Shown one piece after another: positions 50,582-59,553 of a stretch of 64,000 bases of DNA. Numbering within the stretch: position 1 is the stretch's first letter; each line of letters begins with the position of its first letter. The DNA is from Galbibacter sp038433465 (GTDB lineage Bacteria; Bacteroidota; Bacteroidia; Flavobacteriales; Flavobacteriaceae). The position numbers and the translations under genes are program-made. Under the pieces are notes generated by a model. The model saw only the letters and a list, made by a program, of their open reading frames with translations. It was not told the DNA's origin and ran no database searches. The stretch covers positions 124,001 to 188,000 of the forward strand of contig NZ_JAESVF010000001.1 of assembly GCF_038433465.1 (NCBI RefSeq), written 5' to 3'.

Positions 50582-52726
50582 CTAGCCTTTTACATCGACT
50601 ACCTTATTCTTCTTAATTGTATTTATTTTTAAATCTTCTAACACGTTAATAGCTTCTTCAATATAAACATCTTTAGAAAGACTCTCATGCCAACGTACTC
50701 GCTTTTCTTTTAAAATGGTGTCAGCCTCCATTTTTTTCATTTCGTATGGTAACGACTCGAAAGTAAGATTTGTTTTATAATCGGCAATTTTTTTGAAACG
50801 TTTCAGTATCTCTTCATCCTTTTCGATTTCAGCTTTATACTTATCAATATTTAACGGATACTCTTTATCTTCTTGTTGCTCTTTTACCCATTTGGCATTT
50901 TCGTCAATTAACTTTAATTGCTCGTTGTTTGCCATGCGCTCTTTGCTTCTTTCAATAGTTTCGTCATAATCAATATATCCAGCCCAATCTTTATACTGTA
51001 CAGCTTCAATTTTATCCCAAGGCAACGGATTTTCTTGATCCTTTTCTCCCATATCTCTGTAGCTATACTTATCTGGAACTACAACATCGCTCTTCACGCC
51101 TTCTAATTGTGTTGAGCCACCATTAATACGGTAAAACTTTTGTGTGGTAACTTTAATTGCTCCAACATCTCCATAATCGTTATTCCCACGAATAAATTGG
51201 TTTAAGTCGATTACATTCTGAACTGTTCCTTTTCCATAAGTTTGCTTACTTCCTAAGATAATAGCTCTTTTGTAATCCTGCATTGCTGCTGCTAAAATTT
51301 CTGAAGCTGAAGCCGACAATTCATTTACAAGAATAACCAATGGACCATCCCATTGAATACGCTCATCGGTATCTTCTAAAACTTCTTTTTTTCTTCCAGT
51401 AGTTTTTACTTGCACTACAGGACCATCTTTAATGAATAATCCAGCAATATCAACTACTGTTTTTAAAGACCCTCCTCCGTTACTTCTTAAATCTACAATT
51501 AGACCTTCTGCCCCTGCTTTCTTAAGTTCTTCTATTTCTTTTGCAACATCTGTAGCTGCATTTCTATTATTATAATCATCAAAATCAATATAGAATTTAG
51601 GAAGGTTTATAACACCAAAAGTCCTGTTGTCTTTCTTTACAATAGATGATTTTGCATACGATTCTTCCAACTCAACCACATCACGTTCTAGCGCAACATC
51701 ATCAACAGTCCCGTCAACACGTTTTACGGTTAAAATTACTTTCGACCCTTTTGGACCTTTTATCAATTTAACGGCATCTTCCAAACGCATTCCAACTACA
51801 CTAACTGGTGTTTCGTTTTCTTGACCAACTTTCATAATCACGTCGCCAACTTCCAAAGTGTTAGCACGCCATGCTGGTCCTCCCGAGATGATTTCTATAA
51901 TTTTTATATGGTCGCTCTTTTTTTGTAACCTAGCTCCAATTCCTTCAAATTTTCCAGACATACTCACATCAAAACGATCTTTATCGTCTGGTGCAAAATA
52001 AAATGTATGCGGATCAAATTCTTCAACAATTGAGTTCAAGTACACCGCAAACCAATCTTTGCGCTGCAAATCTTCCATAAACTCAAAATATTCTTCTAGT
52101 GTTTTAATTGTAGCCTCACGAGTTTGTTTTTCCAACTCAACAGGATCATCAGAATATTCATCATCTAGTGCATTTTCAGCATCTGCTATGGTGTCATTTT
52201 TGGCTTCCATCGCACTTACATAGCGCTCAATAGTAGAAAACTTCATTTGGTTTCTCCAACGCGCCCAAAGTTCTTCTTTATTTTTTGCATACGGAATCGC
52301 CTCATAATCTACATTAATCACTTCATCTTCATTGTAATTAAACGGCTTTTCTAAAACGTCTTTATACATTACAGACGCTTCATCCATACGTTGCATTAAT
52401 CGGTCGTATGTCAAATTGAAAAATGTTAAATCAGAAGTCTTTATTTGATCATCAATAGCAGAACGATACTTCTTAAACTCATCTATATCGCTTTGTAAAA
52501 AATAACGTTTTAATGGATCTAAAGCATCTATGTAATTATCAAACACATGCTCAGAAAAATTATCATCTACGTCTTTTGGATCAAAATGGGCGTTTTCCAA
52601 CACATATGAAATCAAGTCAAGGAGCATCTTGTCTTTGTCTGGATTATCAAATGTTTTATTGGTAAAACTACACGATGCCGCCGATACTAAAAGCACAGCC
52701 AACAGATACACTAATTTCCTTTTCAT
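50582..52726 (-). CDS. prc: Carboxy-terminal processing (tail-specific) protease
   Basis: The 714-residue S41 protease has a lipoprotein-type signal (LLVSAASCSF), a helical N-terminal region, a PDZ domain (about 245-335; GIGARLQKKSDHIKIIEIISGGPAW) and the catalytic domain with the Ser in NELSASASEI and Lys in TYGKGTVQ. A C-terminal DUF3340-type helical region follows. It degrades envelope proteins by their C-termini. The size matches Prc rather than the shorter CtpA. It is read on the minus strand towards tRNA-Leu. Confidence 0.9.
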   Translation of the reverse strand: MKRKLVYLLAVLLVSAASCSFTNKTFDNPDKDKMLLDLISYVLENAHFDPKDVDDNFSEHVFDNYIDALDPLKRYFLQSDIDEFKKYRSAIDDQIKTSDLTFFNLTYDRLMQRMDEASVMYKDVLEKPFNYNEDEVINVDYEAIPYAKNKEELWARWRNQMKFSTIERYVSAMEAKNDTIADAENALDDEYSDDPVELEKQTREATIKTLEEYFEFMEDLQRKDWFAVYLNSIVEEFDPHTFYFAPDDKDRFDVSMSGKFEGIGARLQKKSDHIKIIEIISGGPAWRANTLEVGDVIMKVGQENETPVSVVGMRLEDAVKLIKGPKGSKVILTVKRVDGTVDDVALERDVVELEESYAKSSIVKKDNRTFGVINLPKFYIDFDDYNNRNAATDVAKEIEELKKAGAEGLIVDLRSNGGGSLKTVVDIAGLFIKDGPVVQVKTTGRKKEVLEDTDERIQWDGPLVILVNELSASASEILAAAMQDYKRAIILGSKQTYGKGTVQNVIDLNQFIRGNNDYGDVGAIKVTTQKFYRINGGSTQLEGVKSDVVVPDKYSYRDMGEKDQENPLPWDKIEAVQYKDWAGYIDYDETIERSKERMANNEQLKLIDENAKWVKEQQEDKEYPLNIDKYKAEIEKDEEILKRFKKIADYKTNLTFESLPYEMKKMEADTILKEKRVRWHESLSKDVYIEEAINVLEDLKINTIKKNKVVDVKG

Positions 52727-53134
52727 TTATAACTTCTTTATTCTAGATTTTAAATATTTTTACTTTTATGAGGCTCTTTATCAATTCAGCAGAAATGTAC
52801 CACTGCTAAAAAGTATTAAGATACATAAAAAAATCATTTTATTAAACTTTTTCCCACAACAGAAAATCTGTAACGGATTGACTAAAGTAAGGAAAAAATC
52901 ATGCCACAACACTACATCTACTCTAATATTTTGTTAAACTGAAATATTTTGATACTATTTTAAGAAATAAGCAAAAAAGCAACTTCTTTGAAAGCGTTAA
53001 AGTATCATTAACTTCGTTCTTTAAAGCAATATCAAAATTATAATTTGCTTATTTTAGCAATGAAATTTGTATCACTAACGTATCGAAACACACATTTATT
53101 TCGATAGTTTCCTGAAAAATAATCAGTTGTAATA
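52727..53134. other. Intergenic region between prc and surE
   Basis: These 408 bases separate divergent genes and hold no supported gene. Eight-base arms TATCGAAA (53081-53088) and TTTCGATA (53099-53106) lie 29-54 nt before the surE start and could be an operator. I find no exact TAnnTTTG box on either strand close to the starts. Confidence 0.4.
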
Positions 53135-53914
53135 ATGAAGAAAAAACCCTTAATATTAGTTACGAATGACGACGGAATTACCGCCCCAGGTATTCGCGCC
53201 TTAATATCGGTAATGAATGAAATTGGAGATGTAATTGTTGTTGCTCCCGACAGTCCGCAAAGTGGCATGGGACATGCAATTACCGTAAACTCAACATTAT
53301 ATTGTAGTCCGATTACCATAAATCATGATGATGTACAACTAGAATATAGCTGTAGTGGTACGCCTGCCGATTGTGTAAAATTGGCCGTAAACGAAATTCT
53401 AAACAAAAAACCAGACATCTGCGTGAGCGGAATTAATCACGGTTCTAACTCGTCTATAAATGTAATTTACTCCGGCACGATGAGCGCGGCCGTTGAAGCT
53501 GGCGTCGAAGGAATTCCTGCTATTGGGTTTTCATTATGCGACTATTCTTGGGAAGCCGATTTTGATTCAGTAAAAAAATATGTAAAAACAATTACCGAAG
53601 GTGTCCTAAAAAACGGAATGCCGAAAGGAGTTGTCTTAAATGTTAATTTCCCGAAGCTAAAAGAAAACGAAATAAAAGGGATAAAAGTTTGCCGACAAGC
53701 CAATGCGCGTTGGGTGGAAGAATTTGACAAACGCACCAATCCAATGGGAAGAGAATATTATTGGCTTACCGGGAAATTTGTAAACCAAGATAAAGGCGAA
53801 GATACCGATGAATGGGCACTTGCAAACGGTTACGTTTCGCTTGTACCTGTGCAGTTTGACCTCACAGCTCACCACGCCATTCAAGATTTAAATACTTGGA
53901 ATTTAAATGAATAA
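53135..53914 (+). CDS. surE: 5'/3'-nucleotidase SurE
   Basis: The 259-residue enzyme has the metal-binding start VTNDDGITAPGI (Asp pair near residues 11-12), SGINHGSNSS and YSGTMSAAVEG. It dephosphorylates nucleoside monophosphates in stationary-phase survival. It heads the cluster surE-membrane protein-lpxB-NlpC-comEC; its stop overlaps the next gene by 8 bp. Confidence 0.95.
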   Translation: MKKKPLILVTNDDGITAPGIRALISVMNEIGDVIVVAPDSPQSGMGHAITVNSTLYCSPITINHDDVQLEYSCSGTPADCVKLAVNEILNKKPDICVSGINHGSNSSINVIYSGTMSAAVEAGVEGIPAIGFSLCDYSWEADFDSVKKYVKTITEGVLKNGMPKGVVLNVNFPKLKENEIKGIKVCRQANARWVEEFDKRTNPMGREYYWLTGKFVNQDKGEDTDEWALANGYVSLVPVQFDLTAHHAIQDLNTWNLNE

Positions 53915-54188
53915 AAAAGAAATTCTTATAGGTTTTGCCGTTGGAATTATAGCAAACATTCTAGGAACCCTTTTATATATTTTAATATTTTCTGATTTAA
54001 GTATCTCAGAAAGTATTATCATTGCAAGAGAACAAGGCCATTTAGGAAGTTTAATCGCCTTAGGTGCACTGCTCAATTTAGCCGCTTTTTTTGGTTTTAT
54101 AAAACTGAAAAGAGACTTACGCGCTAGAGGTGTACTTATTGCTACTTTTCTAACCGCTTTTATTATCTTGCTACTGAAAATTTTTTAA
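53907..54188 (+). CDS. Small three-helix membrane protein
   Basis: This 93-residue product starts inside the 3' end of surE. It has three hydrophobic segments (about 6-27, 43-66, 73-91) and a short basic loop (KLKRDLRARG). I recognise no named family. Its constant place between surE and lpxB suggests an envelope role but nothing more. Confidence 0.75.
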   Translation: MNKKEILIGFAVGIIANILGTLLYILIFSDLSISESIIIAREQGHLGSLIALGALLNLAAFFGFIKLKRDLRARGVLIATFLTAFIILLLKIF

Positions 54189-54204
54189 GAATAAAGCGTA
54201 ACGG

Positions 54205-55320
54205 GTGAAGTATTACATTATTTCTGGAGAAGCATCGGGCGATTTACACGCTTCGAATCTCGTAAAAGAACTTGCAAAAATTGACACAAACGCATCTTTT
54301 AGAGGATGGGGAGGCGATTTAATGCAAGCTGCTGGAGTGGAATTGGTAAAACACTACAAAGAACAATCGTTTATGGGTTTTTTTGAGGTGGTTACTAACT
54401 TGCGAAAAATCTTCTCCAATATTTCATTCTGCAAAGAAGACATTGAAAAATTCAATCCCGACGTACTTATTTTTATCGATTATTCAGGTTTCAACCTTCG
54501 TATTGCCAAATGGGCAAAAGCGTTAAATTATCGAACTTTCTATTATGTTTCTCCACAAATTTGGGCTTCGAGAGAAGGCAGAATCGAAGTTATCAAAAGA
54601 GATATAGATGAAATGTTTGTGATACTTCCGTTTGAAAAAGATTTCTACGAAAACAAACATAACTATCCTGTTAATTTTGTGGGGCACCCATTATTAGATG
54701 CCATTGCCAATCGCAATCAAATAACACCAAACGAGTTTAGAAAGCAACACCAATTAGACGAGCGCGAAATTATTGCACTTCTTCCTGGAAGTAGAAAGCA
54801 AGAAATTACCAATATGCTCTCTATCATGCTTAGCATTGTAGACGATTTTAAAACCTACCAATTTGTAATTGCTGGAGCACCGAGTCAAGAATACAGCTTT
54901 TACGAACAATTTATTGGCAAAGCAAACGTTCATTTTGTAACTGGAAAAACCTACGATTTATTAAGCGTTTCTACAGCTGCACTGGTAACCAGCGGTACCG
55001 CCACGTTAGAAACTGCACTTTTTAAAGTTCCAGAAGTAGTTTGCTACAAAGGAAATTGGATAAGTTACCAAATTGCCAAACGAATTATCACCCTAAAGTA
55101 CATCTCATTAGTAAATTTAATAATGGATAAGGAAGTTGTAAAAGAACTTATCCAAAACGAATTAAACACAAAAAATCTAAAAGCCGAACTCCAAAAAATT
55201 CTGAATCCAGAAGTAAGGGAACGTATTTTTTTAGATTATTTTGAGTTAGAAAAAAAATTAGGAGGAAAAGGCGCTAGCAAAAAAGCTGCGGAACTTATTT
55301 TCAAAAAACTATCAAACTAA
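54205..55320 (+). CDS. lpxB: Lipid-A-disaccharide synthase
   Basis: The 371-residue glycosyltransferase (GT19) has SGEASGDLHASNLV at the start, YYVSPQIWASREGR, LLPGSRKQEI and GTATLETAL. It joins UDP-2,3-diacylglucosamine and lipid X at the inner membrane in lipid A synthesis. Translation starts at GTG 54205. The stop overlaps the NlpC gene start by one base. Confidence 0.95.
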   Translation: MKYYIISGEASGDLHASNLVKELAKIDTNASFRGWGGDLMQAAGVELVKHYKEQSFMGFFEVVTNLRKIFSNISFCKEDIEKFNPDVLIFIDYSGFNLRIAKWAKALNYRTFYYVSPQIWASREGRIEVIKRDIDEMFVILPFEKDFYENKHNYPVNFVGHPLLDAIANRNQITPNEFRKQHQLDEREIIALLPGSRKQEITNMLSIMLSIVDDFKTYQFVIAGAPSQEYSFYEQFIGKANVHFVTGKTYDLLSVSTAALVTSGTATLETALFKVPEVVCYKGNWISYQIAKRIITLKYISLVNLIMDKEVVKELIQNELNTKNLKAELQKILNPEVRERIFLDYFELEKKLGGKGASKKAAELIFKKLSN

Positions 55321-55919
55321 TGACGTACAAGCTACCCGTAAAAAACATTTATACGCTTACCATTATTTCTCTTTTTATGTTTTCCTGCGGAAGCAAAAAA
55401 AAAGCTATTTCCACCACAACTGAAGCTGCTGTTGAAAGAAACGAATCAGTAACCGAGAATCCATACAAAGTTACCGTAAAGGCAAACGAAAATTCTTCAA
55501 GAAAAAACAACAGAACAACAACTAGCACTGCCAGCAATGAAGCCAATGCCATTATTAAAACCGCACTTAATTACAGCGGTACTCCATACAAATATGGTGG
55601 CACTACCAAACATGGTATGGATTGCTCCGGACTCATTTATGTTTCGTTTAAAGAACATGAAATAGACCTCCAACGTGCTTCTTACATGATGGCTACACAA
55701 GGCAAAGAAATTAAACTTAAAGAAGTTGAAAAAGGCGATTTGTTATTTTTTACAACAGGCAGAAGTAAGAAAAAAATTAACCATGTTGGGCTCGTAGTAG
55801 ATATCAAAGAAGATGATATTAAATTTATCCATTCAACAACTTCAAGAGGTGTACTTGTTTCTTCGTTAAGCGAAGGATATTGGAATTACGCCTTCCATCA
55901 CGCGCGCAGAATTTTATAG
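55320..55919 (+). CDS. NlpC/P60 family endopeptidase lipoprotein
   Basis: The 199-residue protein has a lipoprotein signal (lipobox FSC, Cys23), a low-complexity Thr/Asn spacer (30-72) and an NlpC/P60 domain with catalytic Cys102 in MDCSGL and His155 in NHVGLV. It probably cleaves peptidoglycan stem peptides. It is translationally coupled to lpxB. Confidence 0.9.
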   Translation: MTYKLPVKNIYTLTIISLFMFSCGSKKKAISTTTEAAVERNESVTENPYKVTVKANENSSRKNNRTTTSTASNEANAIIKTALNYSGTPYKYGGTTKHGMDCSGLIYVSFKEHEIDLQRASYMMATQGKEIKLKEVEKGDLLFFTTGRSKKKINHVGLVVDIKEDDIKFIHSTTSRGVLVSSLSEGYWNYAFHHARRIL

Positions 55920-55951
55920 CTACTCTCAAATAAATTTAGTATATTTTCTAT

Positions 55952-57946
55952 GTGAAATTACTAAATTATCCCATATTAAAACTTCTAATATGCTTTATTG
56001 CAGGGATACTTTTTGGTTATTTTTTTCAATTTAAAACCGTCTATTTAGTTTCCGCAACAATCCTTTGCATCGCTTTACTGTTCTATTTTAAAGTACGTAA
56101 ATCGAACACTTTAGCTTTTGGAATTTGTACGTACCTCACTTTTGTAGTTATCGGCGCATTGAATATCGCAATACATTCTGAAAGGAACCCGAAACATTAC
56201 CAATATAGCTATCAAGCAAAAGACACTATTACATTTAAAATTTCAAAAGAATTAAAACAAAACACCCATCAATATCTATATGAAGCCGAAGTTTTAAAAA
56301 CAAACTCCAAATCGGTTAACGGAAAAATACTCGTAGTGTTTAACAAAGATAGCCTCCAAACTCCAAAAATAGACTACGTATACACTACACAAAACCTACA
56401 GAAACCAATAAACAAGCCCTTAAATCCGTACGAATTTGATTATAGCCGTTATTTATCGCATCGTGAAATTTACCATCAGCTACAATTAAAAAAAACTGAT
56501 GTTCAATTAATTTCTACGGAAGTAAAATCGATTTTTGGGTTTGCCTCCTTATTCAGAGAACGCATTAATGAAAGTCTGTCAACATACCCAAACAAAGAAG
56601 AAATAGCAGTCGTAAACGCCTTACTACTCGGACAACGGCAAGATGTATCAAAAGAAACTTACAACGCTTACGCAATGGCTGGTGCAATTCATTTATTGGC
56701 AATTTCGGGCTTACATATCGGGATTTTATTTTTGTTTTTACACCTACTTTTAAAACCTATAGAACGTATCAAACACGGCAAAAAGATTAAACTATTACTC
56801 ATTGTAATCACACTTTGGGCTTTCGCTACAATTGCAGGCTTAAGCGCCTCGGTAGTTAGAGCAGTAACTATGTTTAGTTTTTTGGCATATGCGAAAACCT
56901 TAAATCGGCAAAGAAACAGTTATTACGCGCTCATCAGTTCGATGTTGGTGTTACTCTTGTTCGAACCCAACTTTTTGTTTGATGTTGGCTTTCAATTGAG
57001 TTACGCAGCCGTCTTCGGAATTTTATGGATACAACCTACACTTGTTGCTTTGTGGACTCCCAACTATAAAATAACAAGCTATTTATGGAGCTTATTCACT
57101 GTTAGTTTGGCGGCGCAGTTGAGTGTTTTACCCATCACTTTATATTATTTCCATCAATTCCCAGGACTGTTTTTTGTGTCAAATTTAGTCTTGATTCCCT
57201 TTATTGGAATTTTACTCGGTGCTGGATTTATCCTCATCATCCTTGCATTCTTCAATATACTTCCAACAATATATGCTGAAGTATATTTAACATGCATCCA
57301 TTACATGAATGTTTTTACCGCGTGGATTGCTCAAAAGGAAGCTTTCATATTTACAACAATTCATTTTACTGCATTGAATTTTATATCGACTTCAATTTTA
57401 ATTGTTTTAACAATTCTTCTGCTGAAAAAACGCAGTAAAAACATCAGTTATATTTTCTTCGGAATTATTTTATTTTGCTTCGGAACGATTTTCTTTCAGT
57501 ATAAAAAAACGGAAAACAAACAGCGTTTTATAGTTTTTCATCAGAATAGAAAAACACTTATCGGAATACAAAAAGGCAGATTACTACAAGTGAACGATAC
57601 TGCATCAGAAGAAAATTACATTTTAAAAAATTATAAAACTGGAGCAAACATTAATCAATTGGAGCGTATTAAGTTTTCAAATCCAATTAATTTTCAGCAA
57701 CAAAAAATAGTGTTTATCGATTCAACTTTAGCCTATAAAAAGGAAGACTCGCTATCTATTTTACTCCTAATAAATTCACCAAAAATAAATCTAGAAAAGG
57801 TTTTATTAGAATTAAAACCCACCAAAGTTATTGCTGACGGAAGTAATTACAAATCGCTAGTGCAACTTTGGAAACGGAGTTGTACGCAACAAAAAATCCC
57901 TTTTCACTACACAGGCGAAAAGGGAGCTTTTGTATTAACTAATTAA
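55952..57946 (+). CDS. ComEC/Rec2 family DNA uptake membrane protein
   Basis: The 664-residue protein has a DUF4131-type N-terminal part, a competence membrane domain (about 220-480) with LLLGQRQDVSKE, MAGAIHLLAISGLHIGIL and GLSASVVRA, and a shortened soluble C-terminus. The metallo-beta-lactamase metal motif HxHxDH, present in full-length ComEC, is absent, so this part is degenerate. It may import single-stranded DNA during transformation. It starts at GTG 55952. Confidence 0.85.
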   Translation: MKLLNYPILKLLICFIAGILFGYFFQFKTVYLVSATILCIALLFYFKVRKSNTLAFGICTYLTFVVIGALNIAIHSERNPKHYQYSYQAKDTITFKISKELKQNTHQYLYEAEVLKTNSKSVNGKILVVFNKDSLQTPKIDYVYTTQNLQKPINKPLNPYEFDYSRYLSHREIYHQLQLKKTDVQLISTEVKSIFGFASLFRERINESLSTYPNKEEIAVVNALLLGQRQDVSKETYNAYAMAGAIHLLAISGLHIGILFLFLHLLLKPIERIKHGKKIKLLLIVITLWAFATIAGLSASVVRAVTMFSFLAYAKTLNRQRNSYYALISSMLVLLLFEPNFLFDVGFQLSYAAVFGILWIQPTLVALWTPNYKITSYLWSLFTVSLAAQLSVLPITLYYFHQFPGLFFVSNLVLIPFIGILLGAGFILIILAFFNILPTIYAEVYLTCIHYMNVFTAWIAQKEAFIFTTIHFTALNFISTSILIVLTILLLKKRSKNISYIFFGIILFCFGTIFFQYKKTENKQRFIVFHQNRKTLIGIQKGRLLQVNDTASEENYILKNYKTGANINQLERIKFSNPINFQQQKIVFIDSTLAYKKEDSLSILLLINSPKINLEKVLLELKPTKVIADGSNYKSLVQLWKRSCTQQKIPFHYTGEKGAFVLTN

Positions 57947-57953
57947 TATTTTA

Positions 57954-59531
57954 TTAATTGATTCCGTGCATTTTTCGTTTCATCATTGGGTTTAACAATA
58001 ATAAAATTAAAGCTGCAGTAATCGGAATGATTGTAAAAATTAAGAAGAAAGTAGACAATCCATATTCTTCTGAAATTGTATCGATATAACTCCCTGTAAC
58101 CCCACCTAAAAGATTAGCTATTGAGTTAGCTCCAAACCATATCCCGAACATCATCCCGACTAACTTAACAGGAGACAATTTACTAACATATGACAATCCT
58201 ACAGGCGACACACAAAGCTCTCCTAAAGTATGGAAGAAATAAGCAAACACTAAAAACATCAAACTTACCGAAGCAGTTTTAGCACCCTCTGGAATTCCAG
58301 AAGCCCCGTACGATAATACTGCAAAACCTACTCCCAATAAAATTAAACCTATTGCAAATTTAACAGGCCCAGATGGATTTAGTTTACTTTCCCAAATTTT
58401 AGAAAACAATGGCGCAAACAAAATAATAAACAGTGAATTTAATACCGAGAACCAAGAAGCAGGCACTTCAGTTGCATTATCAGAAAATTCCTTATTCAAC
58501 ATCCATAAAACGATCGCCCAGATAATAGCGAAACTCAAGCCTAACCAGACATTTGATAAAGGGAATTTACTAAAAGTCTGTTTAAATAATTGTAACAAAA
58601 CCCATGTAACAACTAACATTGGGACTACAACAATAATACTGTTAATGATCTTAAAAGTAGTCGCTGCACTTCCAACTAAAGCTCTGTCGGTATAATCGGC
58701 AGCGAAGATAGTCATAGAACCTCCTGCTTGCTCGAAAGCCCACCAAAAGAAAACCGTAAATAGTGCAAAAATAGAAATTACAATAATTCTATCTCTAACT
58801 ACTTTAGGAGACTCTTCCTCTACTTTAGCTTCGTCAGTTTTATCAATATTTGCTATTAAACTATCTTTAGCTTCTTCAACTTGTTCCGAAGACAATCCAA
58901 TATTTCCAAAAATCTTTTGAGCAAAATAGAATTGTAACATCCCTAAGAACATAAAAATTCCTGCAAGTCCAAATCCGTAATGCCATCCAACTTTTTCTCC
59001 AATATAACCACAAAGTAAAATTCCTAAGAAAGACCCCGCATTAATCCCCATGTAAAAAATGGTATATCCAGCATCTTTTTCTTTCCCTTGGTTTTTATAC
59101 AGCTGCCCTACCATTGAAGAAATATTCGGTTTAAACAACCCATTTCCTAAAATTAGACCTAACAATCCAATATAAAAGAAATAATTAGAGAACCCTTCCA
59201 ACGCCATTGAGGCGTGACCAAGAGTCATAATAAGTGCACCTAGAACTACAGCATTTCTATATCCTAAAAACTTATCAGCAATAAAACCACCTATTATTGG
59301 GGTAACATATACCAAACTTGTATACCAACCATATAATAAAAGCGCATCACTTCTTTCCCAACCCCAACCTTCTTCTAAAAGTGAAGCGGTTAAAAATAAA
59401 ACTAATAAGGCACGCATTCCGTAATACGAAAAGCGCTCCCACATTTCTGTAAAAAATAGTACAAAAAGTCCCGAAGGATGCCCTAATACGGTTCTTTGAT
59501 TTACTTCTGAACCTCCAAATTTAAACTCCAT
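57954..59531 (-). CDS. Peptide MFS transporter (POT family)
   Basis: The 525-residue polytopic protein has the POT signature start ETMWERFSYYGMRALLVL and later PIIGGFIADKFLGYRNAV, with about 14 hydrophobic helices and a cytosolic loop (about 220-250). It imports di- and tripeptides with protons. It is encoded 22 bp after a dipeptidyl-peptidase IV gene, so the two probably process and import peptides together. Confidence 0.93.
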   Translation of the reverse strand: MEFKFGGSEVNQRTVLGHPSGLFVLFFTEMWERFSYYGMRALLVLFLTASLLEEGWGWERSDALLLYGWYTSLVYVTPIIGGFIADKFLGYRNAVVLGALIMTLGHASMALEGFSNYFFYIGLLGLILGNGLFKPNISSMVGQLYKNQGKEKDAGYTIFYMGINAGSFLGILLCGYIGEKVGWHYGFGLAGIFMFLGMLQFYFAQKIFGNIGLSSEQVEEAKDSLIANIDKTDEAKVEEESPKVVRDRIIVISIFALFTVFFWWAFEQAGGSMTIFAADYTDRALVGSAATTFKIINSIIVVVPMLVVTWVLLQLFKQTFSKFPLSNVWLGLSFAIIWAIVLWMLNKEFSDNATEVPASWFSVLNSLFIILFAPLFSKIWESKLNPSGPVKFAIGLILLGVGFAVLSYGASGIPEGAKTASVSLMFLVFAYFFHTLGELCVSPVGLSYVSKLSPVKLVGMMFGIWFGANSIANLLGGVTGSYIDTISEEYGLSTFFLIFTIIPITAALILLLLNPMMKRKMHGIN

Positions 59532-59553
59532 TTAAGTGTGTTTTAATTACTAT

